From Prevotella sp. UBA1395 (GTDB lineage Bacteria; Bacteroidota; Bacteroidia; Bacteroidales; Bacteroidaceae): a DNA stretch of 11,863 nucleotides. A program made the translations under genes and the position numbers. Shown here one piece after another: positions 1-7,272 of this stretch. The stretch's first letter is position 1. Each line of letters begins with the position of its first letter. The DNA lies in contig DBQL01000036.1 of the NCBI GenBank assembly GCA_002305235.1, forward strand, positions 1-11,863, read 5' to 3'. The notes under the pieces are model-generated. The model ran no database searches and had not been told where the DNA came from. It saw only the letters and a list, made by a program, of their open reading frames with translations.

Positions 1-14
1 CATGCTGGTCAAAC

Positions 15-51
15 TAAAAAAGCATCGGCGAGATAACCTCGACGATGCTTT
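15..51 (-). terminator. Intrinsic terminator downstream of guaA
   Basis: A hairpin is visible with arms AGCATCG (21-27) and CGATGCT (43-49). It continues, after one mismatch, with CGAG (29-32) and CTCG (38-41) around the five-base loop ATAAC. Read on the minus strand it is followed by a T-run (the A tract at 16-20), as expected for Rho-independent termination of guaA about 100 bases after its stop. A short TTTAAAAAT on the plus side means it could also stop a convergent transcript. A second, weaker GGGGA/TCCCC hairpin lies at 68-84, between this site and guaA. Confidence 0.75.
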
Positions 52-142
52 AAAAATATCATTTTAGGGGGAAACTCACTCCCCAAACTCCAAGTGCCGG
101 CGAGAGCCGACAAACTGTTTCAGGCAATAGCAAGCCCGCGAC

Positions 143-1687
143 TTACTCCCACTCGATGGTCGAAGGTGGCTTTGACGAGATGTCATAGCATACCCGGTTC
201 ACACCTTTCACCTTGCGAATGATCTCATTAGACACGTCGGCCATGAAGTCGTAAGGCAGGTGTGCCCAGTCGGCGGTCATGGCATCCATAGAGGTCACGG
301 CACGCAAGGCCACCGGATGCTCGTAGGTACGCTCGTCGCCCATCACTCCCACCGAGCGGATGGTAGACAGCAACACGGTGCCGGCCTGCCACACATGGTC
401 GTAGAGGCTTGTGCCGTCGGGCATGATGTAATTGTGCATCTTCTCGATATAGATGTCGTCGGCATCTTGCAGAATACGCACTTTCTCGCGCGTGATATCG
501 CCAAGGATGCGCACGGCGAGCCCCGGGCCGGGGAAAGGATGCCGCTTGATAAGGCGCTCGGGCATCTGAAGCTCGTAGCCCACACGTCTCACCTCATCCT
601 TGAAGAGCCACTGCAGCGGCTCGCAGAGCCGGAGGTGCATCTCCTTGGGCAGTCCGCCCACGTTGTGATGGCTCTTGATGACCATACCCGTGATGCTCAG
701 GCTCTCGATGCGGTCGGGGTAGATGGTGCCCTGTGCCAACCATTTGGCATCGGTGATCTTCTTGGCCTCGGCGTTGAAAACCTCCACGAAGTCGCGACCA
801 ATGATCTTGCGCTTGGTCTCGGGATCGCTCACGCCCTCAAGGTCTTTGAAGAATTTTTCGGAGGCATCGACACCGATCACGTTCAGCCCGAGACCCTTAT
901 AGGCCTCCATCACCTTGTCGAACTCATTCTTGCGCAGCATGCCGTGATCCACGAAGATGCAGGTGAGGTTGTTGCCGATGGCCTTGTTCAACAGTGTTGC
1001 GGCCACCGATGAGTCGACACCTCCGGAGAGACCGAGGATCACGCGGTCGTTGCCGAGCTGGGCTTTAAGCTCCTGTACGGTCGACTCCACGAACGAGGCG
1101 GCGCTCCACTCCTGCTTGCTGCCGCAAATATCGACCACAAAGTTGCGAAGCAGCAGGGTGCCCTGCAACGAGTGATACACCTCGGGGTGGAACTGTACGC
1201 ACCACACCGGCTGTGTGTTATGGGCAAAGGCGGCATACCTCACGTCGGCCGTCGAGCCGATGACACGATAGTCTGTGGGGATGGCCGTGATGGTGTCGCC
1301 ATGACTCATCCACACTTGCGAGTTGGGTTCAAAACCTCGGAACAACGCGTTGCCGGTCTCATACTCGCACAGGTTGGCACGCCCATACTCGCGAGTGCCG
1401 GTCGGTTCTACCTTGCCCCCGTGGGTATAGCTGATATACTGTGCGCCATAGCAGATGCCAAGCACCGGGTACTTGCCGATGATGCGGCTCAAATCGGGCT
1501 TGAACGCCTCAGGGTCGTGCACGGAATAAGGACTGCCACTGAGAATCACTCCAATGACCGAGGGGTCATCATGGGGAAACTTGTTGTAGGGAATGATCTC
1601 GCAGAAGGTGTCCAACTCGCGCACACGGCGGCCGATGAGCTGCGTGGTCTGAGAGCCGAAATCAAGGATGATGATCTTCTGTTGCAT
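143..1687 (-). CDS. guaA: GMP synthase (glutamine-hydrolysing)
   Basis: This enzyme converts XMP, ATP and glutamine to GMP in the cytoplasm, the last step of de novo guanine nucleotide synthesis. The N-terminal class I glutamine amidotransferase has its nucleophile Cys79 in GICYGAQ and the His167/Glu169 pair in QFHPEV. The ATP-pyrophosphatase domain follows, with the P-loop SGGVDSS at 221-227. The C-terminal dimerisation domain contains [11 protein letters not shown] and ends in the typical PPSTIEWE. The 514-residue length is normal for the family, and the start matches the usual N-terminus with the LDFGSQ motif near residue 8. It lies 50 bases after the MurU-like gene on the same strand. I see no TAnnTTTG promoter in that gap, so co-transcription is plausible. 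No damage is seen. The identification is secure. Confidence 0.98.
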   Translation of the reverse strand: MQQKIIILDFGSQTTQLIGRRVRELDTFCEIIPYNKFPHDDPSVIGVILSGSPYSVHDPEAFKPDLSRIIGKYPVLGICYGAQYISYTHGGKVEPTGTREYGRANLCEYETGNALFRGFEPNSQVWMSHGDTITAIPTDYRVIGSTADVRYAAFAHNTQPVWCVQFHPEVYHSLQGTLLLRNFVVDICGSKQEWSAASFVESTVQELKAQLGNDRVILGLSGGVDSSVAATLLNKAIGNNLTCIFVDHGMLRKNEFDKVMEAYKGLGLNVIGVDASEKFFKDLEGVSDPETKRKIIGRDFVEVFNAEAKKITDAKWLAQGTIYPDRIESLSITGMVIKSHHNVGGLPKEMHLRLCEPLQWLFKDEVRRVGYELQMPERLIKRHPFPGPGLAVRILGDITREKVRILQDADDIYIEKMHNYIMPDGTSLYDHVWQAGTVLLSTIRSVGVMGDERTYEHPVALRAVTSMDAMTADWAHLPYDFMADVSNEIIRKVKGVNRVCYDISSKPPSTIEWE

Positions 1688-1737
1688 AATAATTAACCTC
1701 TACCGCCTACTCTAAGAGAAGGTATCGAGCTGTGATG

Positions 1738-2589
1738 TTAAACGTTATTATTTGGATTGTCTGTCTTTAGTTCGTCGAGAAATGCCTCCGCATCGCCCAG
1801 TGTGTCGAGCTTGCCCACGTCCATGAGTTTCAGGTCGGACTTCACAATCCCTTTGATGGGCATCTTGCGGCAGTTTTGAAGATAGAAGTCCATGATGGGA
1901 AACTTCTTGGGCCGGCCCACCATCAGGGGGAACATGCGGGGTGAGAAACTGTGGATACCGCTGAAGGCGTACATCTTGTAATGTGTGGCAAGGGTCATCG
2001 GGGCATCGGTGGGGGTGATGGGAAAGGTGAGCTTGGAGACCTGCGAGACAACCTCGGGATAGGGCGACTTCACCTCTCCAGTCTCAATATTGACCCAGCC
2101 CACGAGGGTCGTGCGGGCATCGAAAAGCAGATAGCGCTTGGTCTTGCGCCAGCTCACAAGCAGATGGGCGCCGGCAAGCAGATGGGGCACGCCGCAGTCG
2201 GCACACATCACCTTGGGGTCGGCACCATAGAAGCCGGCCAAGTCGACATTGCTCAGGATGTCGACATTATGGATCAGGATGGGAAAGCGGGCATCGAAAA
2301 GGTTGGCCGCATGACGTATGCCGCCGCCGGTATCGAGCAACGAGTCTGTCTCGTCACTGATACGGATATCAAGTCCAAAGTTGTTATTGGCCTTGAGATA
2401 GTCGATAATCTGTTGGGAGAAATGATGGACATTCACCACAATCCGGGTGAATCCGGCATCACGAAGCCTGATGATCACGTGCTTCAAAAGCGGTTCGCCG
2501 CCTACCCTTACCAGTGCCTTGGGCATCCGGTCGGTCAAAGGCTTGAGGCGCGTACCTAAACCCGCAGCGAAAATCATGGCCTGTTTCAT
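1738..2589 (-). CDS. MurU-like sugar-1-phosphate nucleotidyltransferase
   Basis: This is a cytoplasmic nucleotidyltransferase of the NTP_transferase (Rossmann-like) family. The nucleotide-binding signature GLGTRLKPLT is at residues 10-19, with the following Lys at 24. The metal-binding Asp of HNVD is near 110, and the stretch RKTKRYLLFD is at about 148-157. Family resemblance and the kinase gene immediately upstream suggest N-acetylmuramate-1-phosphate uridylyltransferase (MurU), which makes UDP-MurNAc from MurNAc-1-phosphate and UTP in cell-wall recycling. A mannose-1-phosphate guanylyltransferase or glucose-1-phosphate nucleotidyltransferase cannot be excluded from sequence alone. The length is 283 residues. 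The segment around 127-147 (CADCGVPHLL and after) looks somewhat unusual. The gene has its own promoter box only a few bases before the ATG, and the next gene downstream is guaA. Confidence 0.82.
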   Translation of the reverse strand: MKQAMIFAAGLGTRLKPLTDRMPKALVRVGGEPLLKHVIIRLRDAGFTRIVVNVHHFSQQIIDYLKANNNFGLDIRISDETDSLLDTGGGIRHAANLFDARFPILIHNVDILSNVDLAGFYGADPKVMCADCGVPHLLAGAHLLVSWRKTKRYLLFDARTTLVGWVNIETGEVKSPYPEVVSQVSKLTFPITPTDAPMTLATHYKMYAFSGIHSFSPRMFPLMVGRPKKFPIMDFYLQNCRKMPIKGIVKSDLKLMDVGKLDTLGDAEAFLDELKTDNPNNNV

Positions 2590-2593
2590 GGTG

Positions 2594-2625
2594 CAAAATT
2601 AGCGATTAATTCTCGGAATCGCAAA
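2594..2625 (-). promoter_or_regulatory. Bacteroidetes-type promoter of the MurU-like gene
   Basis: Read on the minus strand, a -33 box TTTG (2622-2625) is followed after 20 bases by TAATTTTG (2594-2601), an exact match to the TAnnTTTG -7 consensus known in Bacteroides. The box ends only four bases before the ATG whose A is at 2589. The predicted transcript would therefore begin at or next to the start codon, giving a leaderless or nearly leaderless mRNA. The boxes are seen directly; the start point is inferred from usual spacing. Confidence 0.75.
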
Positions 2626-2699
2626 GAATGACACGCTTTTTTGTCGGCGGAGACGCTTATCCTTCTTGCCCGAGGAATATCATGGCATGGAAAACGGCA

Positions 2700-2730
2700 A
2701 GTGCCATCAAGCGTTGGGCTTGATGGCACT
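2700..2730 (-). terminator. Hairpin overlapping the stop codon of the kinase-RapZ gene
   Basis: A perfect inverted repeat has arms GTGCCATCAAGC (2701-2712) and GCTTGATGGCAC (2718-2729) around the five-base loop GTTGG. One more A-T pair extends it to 2700/2730. The kinase gene's TGA stop (2707-2709) lies inside the stem, so the last codons and the hairpin share sequence. On the minus strand the stem is followed by TTGCCGTTTTCC, a broken rather than clean T-run. It probably acts as a terminator or 3'-end stabiliser between this gene and the separately promoted MurU-like gene. Confidence 0.6.
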
Positions 2731-4260
2731 CATGGTTTGCTCAATATGTTGTTCGCGGTGGATGACATGTGTCTCGATGCCAAACTTGCGATGGAGGTGC
2801 TCGGCAAGGTGCTGGGCCGAATACACGCTGCGGTGCTGGCCGCCCGTACAGCCGAAACAGAACATCAGATGGGTGAATCCGCGCTGAATATAGCGGGCCA
2901 CATGCTTGTCGGCCAAGGCGTAGACGTGCTCGAGAAACTCCAAGATCTCACCGTCGTCTTCCAAGAATCGGATAACCGGCTCGTCCAGTCCTGTGAGTTT
3001 CTTATAGGGTTCGTAACGTCCGGGGTTATGGGTAGACCGGCAGTCGAACACATATCCGCCACCGTTGCCCGACGGATCTTCGGGGATACCCTTATGGAAC
3101 GAAAAGCTGTACACGGTGACCTTCAGCGGGCCTTTGCCGTCATACTTGGAGAAAGTAGCCGGCCCGTCTTGCGGGTGGGCCGCGTAAATGTCGCGGTCGG
3201 TGGTCTTGAACCCGTCAGTTCTGCTGAGCATAGGCACTTCCTTGGGCGCAAACTGTGGCAGCTCGGTGAGCCGTTTGAGCAGTGCGCGGAGATAGGGATA
3301 GGGCATCATCTCCTCGCTCAGCTCAAGGATGTCGCGCAGGTTTTGGATGGCGGGAGGAATGCTGTCGATGAAGTGTTGCTTGTGCTCGAAGTAGCCTCGA
3401 AACCCATACGCCCCCAAGACTTGCAACGTGCGGAAGAGCACAAAGTGGCTCAACCGCTCGGCAAAATGGCGCACGGAGGGCACCTCGACATACTGCTTGA
3501 GCGACACATAGTATGCGGCGATCAGCTCGCGACGCAGCTTGAAGGAGTAGTGGGCGGAGGCTTGCCACAGAAACGAGGCAAGATCATAGTAATAAGGACC
3601 CTTGCGTCCGCCTTGGAAATCGATGAAATAAGGATTGCCCTCGCCGTCGAGCATCACGTTGCGGGCCTGAAAATCGCGATAGAGAAAACACTCGCCCGGC
3701 TCTGAGGTGAGATCTTTGGCCATGCGACGAAATGTGGCCTCGAGCTTCATCTCATGAAAATCGATGTCTGTGGGCTTGAGAAAGCAATATTTGAAGTAGT
3801 TCAGGTCGAAGAGTACACTGTCTTCATCAAACTCGGGTTGCGGATAGCACTTGCTCCAATCCATTTGGTAAGCGCCACGAATCTGGATGTTGGGCAACTC
3901 GCGAATGGTGCGGAAAAGGAGTTCCTTCTCGGCCACATTGTATCTTCCGCCGGCATCGCGGCCACCCTTGATGGCATCAAACAGCGAGGTGTTTCCCAAG
4001 TCGGTTTGCAGGTATCGCATCTCGTCGTCGCTCACAGCCAACAGTCGTGGCACGGGCAACTGCTTCTCGACAAACTGCCGGTCGATACTGATAAAAGCAC
4101 GGTTCTCGTCTATACTGGTGCCCACTACGCCAATCACGGTGTGTCCGTGGGCATCTGCCATGCGGTAATACTCGCGATTGCTGCCCGCCCCGGCCATTTT
4201 CTCGACGTGGGCCGGAGACCGGCCCGACCATGAAGCATAGAGTTGGATGAGTTTCTCCAT
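2707..4260 (-). CDS. AmgK-like amino-sugar kinase fused to a RapZ C-terminal domain
   Basis: This is a two-domain cytoplasmic protein of 517 residues. Residues about 1-330 form an aminoglycoside-phosphotransferase-type kinase. Its catalytic loop is LYRDFQARN (193-201, putative base Asp196, Asn201), and the metal-binding Asp214 is in YFIDFQGG. AmgK kinases phosphorylate MurNAc and GlcNAc at the anomeric position, supplying the substrate of MurU, whose likely gene is next downstream. Residues about 379-510 match the C-terminal domain of RapZ: the SFSFHKGIP segment, FDCR, and the hallmark GCTGGQHRSV (470-479). In E. coli RapZ that half binds glucosamine-6-phosphate and the small RNA GlmZ. The RapZ ATPase half with its Walker motifs is absent. 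Tyr194 stands where many family members have His in the catalytic loop. The kinase substrate is inferred from context; the fusion is seen directly. Confidence 0.88.
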   Translation of the reverse strand: MEKLIQLYASWSGRSPAHVEKMAGAGSNREYYRMADAHGHTVIGVVGTSIDENRAFISIDRQFVEKQLPVPRLLAVSDDEMRYLQTDLGNTSLFDAIKGGRDAGGRYNVAEKELLFRTIRELPNIQIRGAYQMDWSKCYPQPEFDEDSVLFDLNYFKYCFLKPTDIDFHEMKLEATFRRMAKDLTSEPGECFLYRDFQARNVMLDGEGNPYFIDFQGGRKGPYYYDLASFLWQASAHYSFKLRRELIAAYYVSLKQYVEVPSVRHFAERLSHFVLFRTLQVLGAYGFRGYFEHKQHFIDSIPPAIQNLRDILELSEEMMPYPYLRALLKRLTELPQFAPKEVPMLSRTDGFKTTDRDIYAAHPQDGPATFSKYDGKGPLKVTVYSFSFHKGIPEDPSGNGGGYVFDCRSTHNPGRYEPYKKLTGLDEPVIRFLEDDGEILEFLEHVYALADKHVARYIQRGFTHLMFCFGCTGGQHRSVYSAQHLAEHLHRKFGIETHVIHREQHIEQTMSAIKPNA

Positions 4261-4268
4261 ATTATAAT

Positions 4269-4282
4269 GTCGCTACGGCGAC
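4269..4282. repeat. Short GC-rich hairpin just upstream of the kinase-RapZ start
   Basis: GTCGC (4269-4273) and GCGAC (4278-4282) form a perfect five-base stem around TACG, nine bases before the ATG whose A is at 4260. If it lies within the leader it could influence translation. No TAnnTTTG box is seen between 4283 and 4372, so this gene may be transcribed from the promoter of the 77-residue gene upstream. Confidence 0.35.
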
Positions 4283-4372
4283 TAATTGGTCTTATTGATA
4301 GTTGGGGTAGACAGCAGTCCTCCCACGACCCGCTCATCTACCATACAGGTACAATACAAGGCAGAAGGATAC

Positions 4373-4606
4373 TCAATGATGAACACTATTTCCATCTTCG
4401 CGCTCCTCATTCATTTTTTTGAGTTCATCAAAAATCTTCCTTGTCTTACGGCGATAATCCCAGTTTGCCAAGAGTCCGTCAATGACAAACAGCAACAGAA
4501 CGATACCCAACGACATCCAAAATGACTTGGTGAGGTAGATCAGTCCGGCCGAAACAAGGAAGAAAACCAATGCTTTCCTCCAATCGATATTCAGTTTATT
4601 CTTCAT
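4373..4606 (-). CDS. Small two-span membrane protein, function unknown
   Basis: This 77-residue protein has two hydrophobic stretches, about residues 12-28 (ALVFFLVSAGLIYL) and 31-47 (MSLGIVLLLFVIDGLLA). Between them is a short turn (TKSFW). A strongly charged C-terminal tail (about 48-77, DYRRKTRKIFDELKKMNEE) probably forms a cytoplasmic helix under the positive-inside rule. I do not recognise the family. The reading frame is supported by an excellent promoter immediately upstream, whose -7 box ends four bases before the ATG. It lies 112 bases before the kinase-RapZ gene on the same strand, so the two may share a transcript. No function is claimed. Confidence 0.8.
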   Translation of the reverse strand: MKNKLNIDWRKALVFFLVSAGLIYLTKSFWMSLGIVLLLFVIDGLLANWDYRRKTRKIFDELKKMNEEREDGNSVHH

Positions 4607-4610
4607 GTTG

Positions 4611-4641
4611 CAAAGGTAATGCTTTTTTTAGTATGCGCAAA
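4611..4641 (-). promoter_or_regulatory. Promoter of the 77-residue membrane protein gene
   Basis: On the minus strand TTTG (4638-4641) is followed after 19 bases by TACCTTTG (4611-4618), an exact Bacteroidetes -33/-7 pair. The -7 box ends four bases before the ATG (A at 4606), so a leaderless or near-leaderless transcript is predicted. The -33 box lies inside the T-run of the upstream small-transcript terminator, so the two signals share bases. Confidence 0.78.
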
Positions 4642-4670
4642 AAAAATCGGATGTCATCACGACAACCGAT
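4639..4670 (-). terminator. Intrinsic terminator of the small transcript
   Basis: On the minus strand ATCGGTTGTC (4661-4670) pairs with GACATCCGAT (4646-4655) around the loop GTGAT (4656-4660). This is a ten-base stem with a single T-T mismatch, followed at once by a run of eight T (A tract 4639-4646). It is the cleanest terminator in the window. Confidence 0.8.
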
Positions 4671-4683
4671 TCCTAAAAACAAA

Positions 4684-4743
4684 CTACTTAAAAACTAATC
4701 TACTAAAACAAATCAAAAAATATTTTATTGTCCATAAGGACAT
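4684..4743 (-). CDS. Possible 19-residue hydrophobic micropeptide
   Basis: Within the small transcript, an ATG about 14 bases from the predicted 5' end opens a frame reading MSLWTIKYFLICFSRLVFK, then TAG. The peptide is hydrophobic with three basic residues, like a very short membrane peptide or a leader peptide. Support is positional only: it is the first AUG after a strong promoter, and the frame closes before the terminator hairpin. No Shine-Dalgarno site is visible, which is usual in this phylum. A frame this short can occur by chance, so coding is uncertain. Confidence 0.4.
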   Translation of the reverse strand: MSLWTIKYFLICFSRLVFK

Positions 4744-4762
4744 GTCTTTCTTGTTGATGTTG

Positions 4763-4794
4763 CAAAGATAGTATTTTTTTATATTGCCTCCAAA
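4763..4794 (-). promoter_or_regulatory. Promoter of the small transcript
   Basis: On the minus strand TTTG (4791-4794) is followed after 20 bases by TATCTTTG (4763-4770), an exact match to the Bacteroidetes -33 and TAnnTTTG boxes. Initiation near 4757 is expected. It fires away from groEL, over 175 bases beyond the groEL stop, so it is not simply part of the chaperonin operon. Confidence 0.75.
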
Positions 4795-4905
4795 AAAACC
4801 TGTGAGATTTTTCTGAAATCAGTGCAAAAAAAATAAGGTTTTTGCGCATTTTAAGCAATCATGCTATTTAGATACCTTCAAATTGCCAACTACAGTGTAC
4901 AAACA

Positions 4906-4933
4906 GGGGCATATCAACGAGTTGACATGCCCC
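4906..4933 (-). terminator. Hairpin after groEL
   Basis: GGGGCAT (4906-4912) pairs with ATGCCCC (4927-4933). After one mismatch the inner bases TCAAC (4914-4918) and GTTGA (4921-4925) extend the stem. It lies 40 bases past the groEL stop. On the minus strand it is followed only by CTGTTTGTAC, not a good T-run, so it may be a weak terminator or an RNA 3'-end protector. Confidence 0.55.
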
Positions 4934-4972
4934 ATAGGATTATGATTGCTACAAAAAGCGTATGATCTCTTA

Positions 4973-6616
<1,644 letters not shown>

Positions 6617-6634
6617 TTATCTTAAAACATTAAA

Positions 6635-6907
6635 TCAGTCTTCCACGACGGCCAAAACATCGCTTTGGCGCATCATGAGATACTTCTCGCCGTCTGTTTC
6701 CAGTTCTGTACCGGCATACTTGCCATACAGCACCTCATCACCTTCTTTGAGAATCATCTGCTCGTCTTTGGTACCTTGCCCCACAGCAATGATCTTGCCA
6801 CGCTGCGGTTTCTCTTTAGCGGTATCAGGAATAATGATTCCACCTACTTTCTCTTCAGCCTGCGCGGGAAGCACCAGCACTCTGTCTGCTAATGGTTTTA
6901 CTTTCAT
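6635..6907 (-). CDS. groES: Co-chaperonin GroES (Hsp10)
   Basis: This is the small co-chaperonin that caps the GroEL ring as a heptamer. The 90-residue length is typical. It begins with the conserved KPLADRVLV. The mobile loop (about residues 17-32, [18 protein letters not shown]) carries the Gly-Gly-Ile-Ile-Ile GroEL-binding motif. It continues with [10 protein letters not shown] and the roof segment [14 protein letters not shown]. It is the first gene of the groES-groEL pair. The upstream spacer has no TAnnTTTG box on this strand and no CIRCE element, so its heat-shock control is not explained by known signals; several repeats found there are candidates. Confidence 0.98.
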   Translation of the reverse strand: MKVKPLADRVLVLPAQAEEKVGGIIIPDTAKEKPQRGKIIAVGQGTKDEQMILKEGDEVLYGKYAGTELETDGEKYLMMRQSDVLAVVED

Positions 6908-7003
6908 AATAGTATGTTTTTATATTGAACGTTGATTAATTCATGAACCGGGGTGAAGTTCATCCGATGGTGAGGCGAAAAGCGTGCCAACCCGGCCAGA
7001 ACG

Positions 7004-7054
7004 CGAATTGTGTCAGATTGTCAGTCGATCGACTGACAAATCTGACACAATTCG
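7004..7054. repeat. Near-perfect 23-bp palindrome with four TGTCAG half-sites
   Basis: The left arm at 7004-7026 mirrors the right arm at 7031-7054 around GATC, with a single unpaired base (one extra A/T in the right arm near 7039-7041). The innermost 18 bases, GTCAGTCGATCGACTGAC, are perfectly palindromic. TGTCAG occurs twice in the left arm (7011-7016, 7019-7024) and its complement CTGACA twice in the right (7033-7038, 7042-7047). No T-run follows on either strand, so it is not a standard terminator. It could be a protein-binding dyad, a dispersed intergenic repeat, or an RNA 3' stabiliser for the GH28 transcript. Confidence 0.75.
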
Positions 7055-7070
7055 TCACTGTGGTACATCT

Positions 7071-7094
7071 GTGAGATTGCAAGACAACTCTCAC
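7071..7094. repeat. Hairpin GTGAGA/TCTCAC upstream of groES
   Basis: GTGAGA (7071-7076) and TCTCAC (7089-7094) are inverted. With one bulged C the stem extends through TTG/CAA to nine pairs and a five-base loop. The spacing and sequence differ from the HrcA-binding CIRCE element (TTAGCACTC, nine bases, GAGTGCTAA). It directly abuts the 22-base-period repeats. It may be an operator or an RNA structure. Confidence 0.45.
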
Positions 7095-7159
7095 TTTATA
7101 CCGATCATATTTCCTTATTATACATATTATGACCCCGTATTATACCTATTATAATATGG
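7094..7159. repeat. Three tandem 15-base motifs at 22-base spacing
   Basis: TATTATACATATTAT (7116-7130) and TATTATACCTATTAT (7138-7152) differ at one base. CTTTATACCGATCAT (7094-7108) matches the third copy at 11 of 15 positions. All three begin exactly 22 bases apart, about two helical turns, so bound proteins would line up on one face of the DNA. The array lies roughly 190-245 bases before groES. Because the motif is AT-rich, chance similarity must be weighed, but the exact phasing argues for a function such as an operator array or stacked promoter elements. Confidence 0.5.
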
Positions 7160-7272
7160 TACACATCTTCTCATGGGGCAATCTTTGCAGACAGCCGTGC
7201 TGTTCACCGCACAACTCCTGTGTCATGACAGTTTACGGCCCGCATGGTTTTCGAGGCTTTATTCACGACATG

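Larger units (their letters stand above)
4638..4757 (-). ncRNA. Predicted small transcript of about 120 bases
   Basis: An exact promoter lies directly upstream and a good intrinsic terminator ends the unit, so a discrete minus-strand RNA of roughly 115-120 bases is predicted. Near its 5' end TGTCC-TTAT-GGACA forms a five-base stem with a four-base loop (4729-4742), which takes up part of the AUG of a 19-codon frame. The middle is AU-rich and looks unstructured. The 3' end is the terminator hairpin. It could be a regulatory RNA, a small-peptide mRNA, or a leader from which read-through supplies the downstream genes. I do not recognise a known RNA family. Ends are inferred from promoter spacing and the T-run. 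Confidence 0.55.
4607..4972. other. AT-rich spacer between groEL and the 77-residue gene
   Basis: This 366-base spacer holds, from high to low coordinates on the minus strand, a groEL 3' hairpin (4906-4933), a promoter (4763-4794), a short predicted transcript with a possible 19-codon frame (4638-4757), its terminator, and the promoter of the next gene (4611-4641). A weaker inverted repeat, GTGCAAAAA (4822-4830) with TTTTTGCGC (4839-4847), sits upstream of the small-transcript promoter and may add to termination after groEL. I see no longer gene. Confidence 0.6.
6908..7272. other. Spacer upstream of groES and downstream of the GH28 gene
   Basis: This 365-base stretch holds no convincing gene: the plus-strand frame entering from 7129 overlaps the GH28 gene antisense. 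It does hold a near-perfect long palindrome (7004-7054), a second hairpin (7071-7094), and three 15-base motifs at a 22-base period (7094-7152). It must contain the groES promoter and the 3' end of the GH28 transcript. I could not identify either with a standard motif. Confidence 0.7.

Noticed and set aside
260..1012. Long plus-strand open frame opposite guaA
   Set aside because: It is antisense to a fully conserved guaA, its composition is rich in His/Gly/Leu as reverse-complement frames often are, and it shows no recognisable motif.
2641..3705. 354-codon plus-strand frame opposite the kinase-RapZ gene
   Set aside because: The minus-strand frame carries clear kinase and RapZ motifs; this one has none and is a frame shadow.
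7071..7094. CIRCE (HrcA) element upstream of groES
   Set aside because: The inverted repeat has GTGAGA/TCTCAC arms with 12-base spacing, not TTAGCACTC-N9-GAGTGCTAA, and no other CIRCE-like match was seen.
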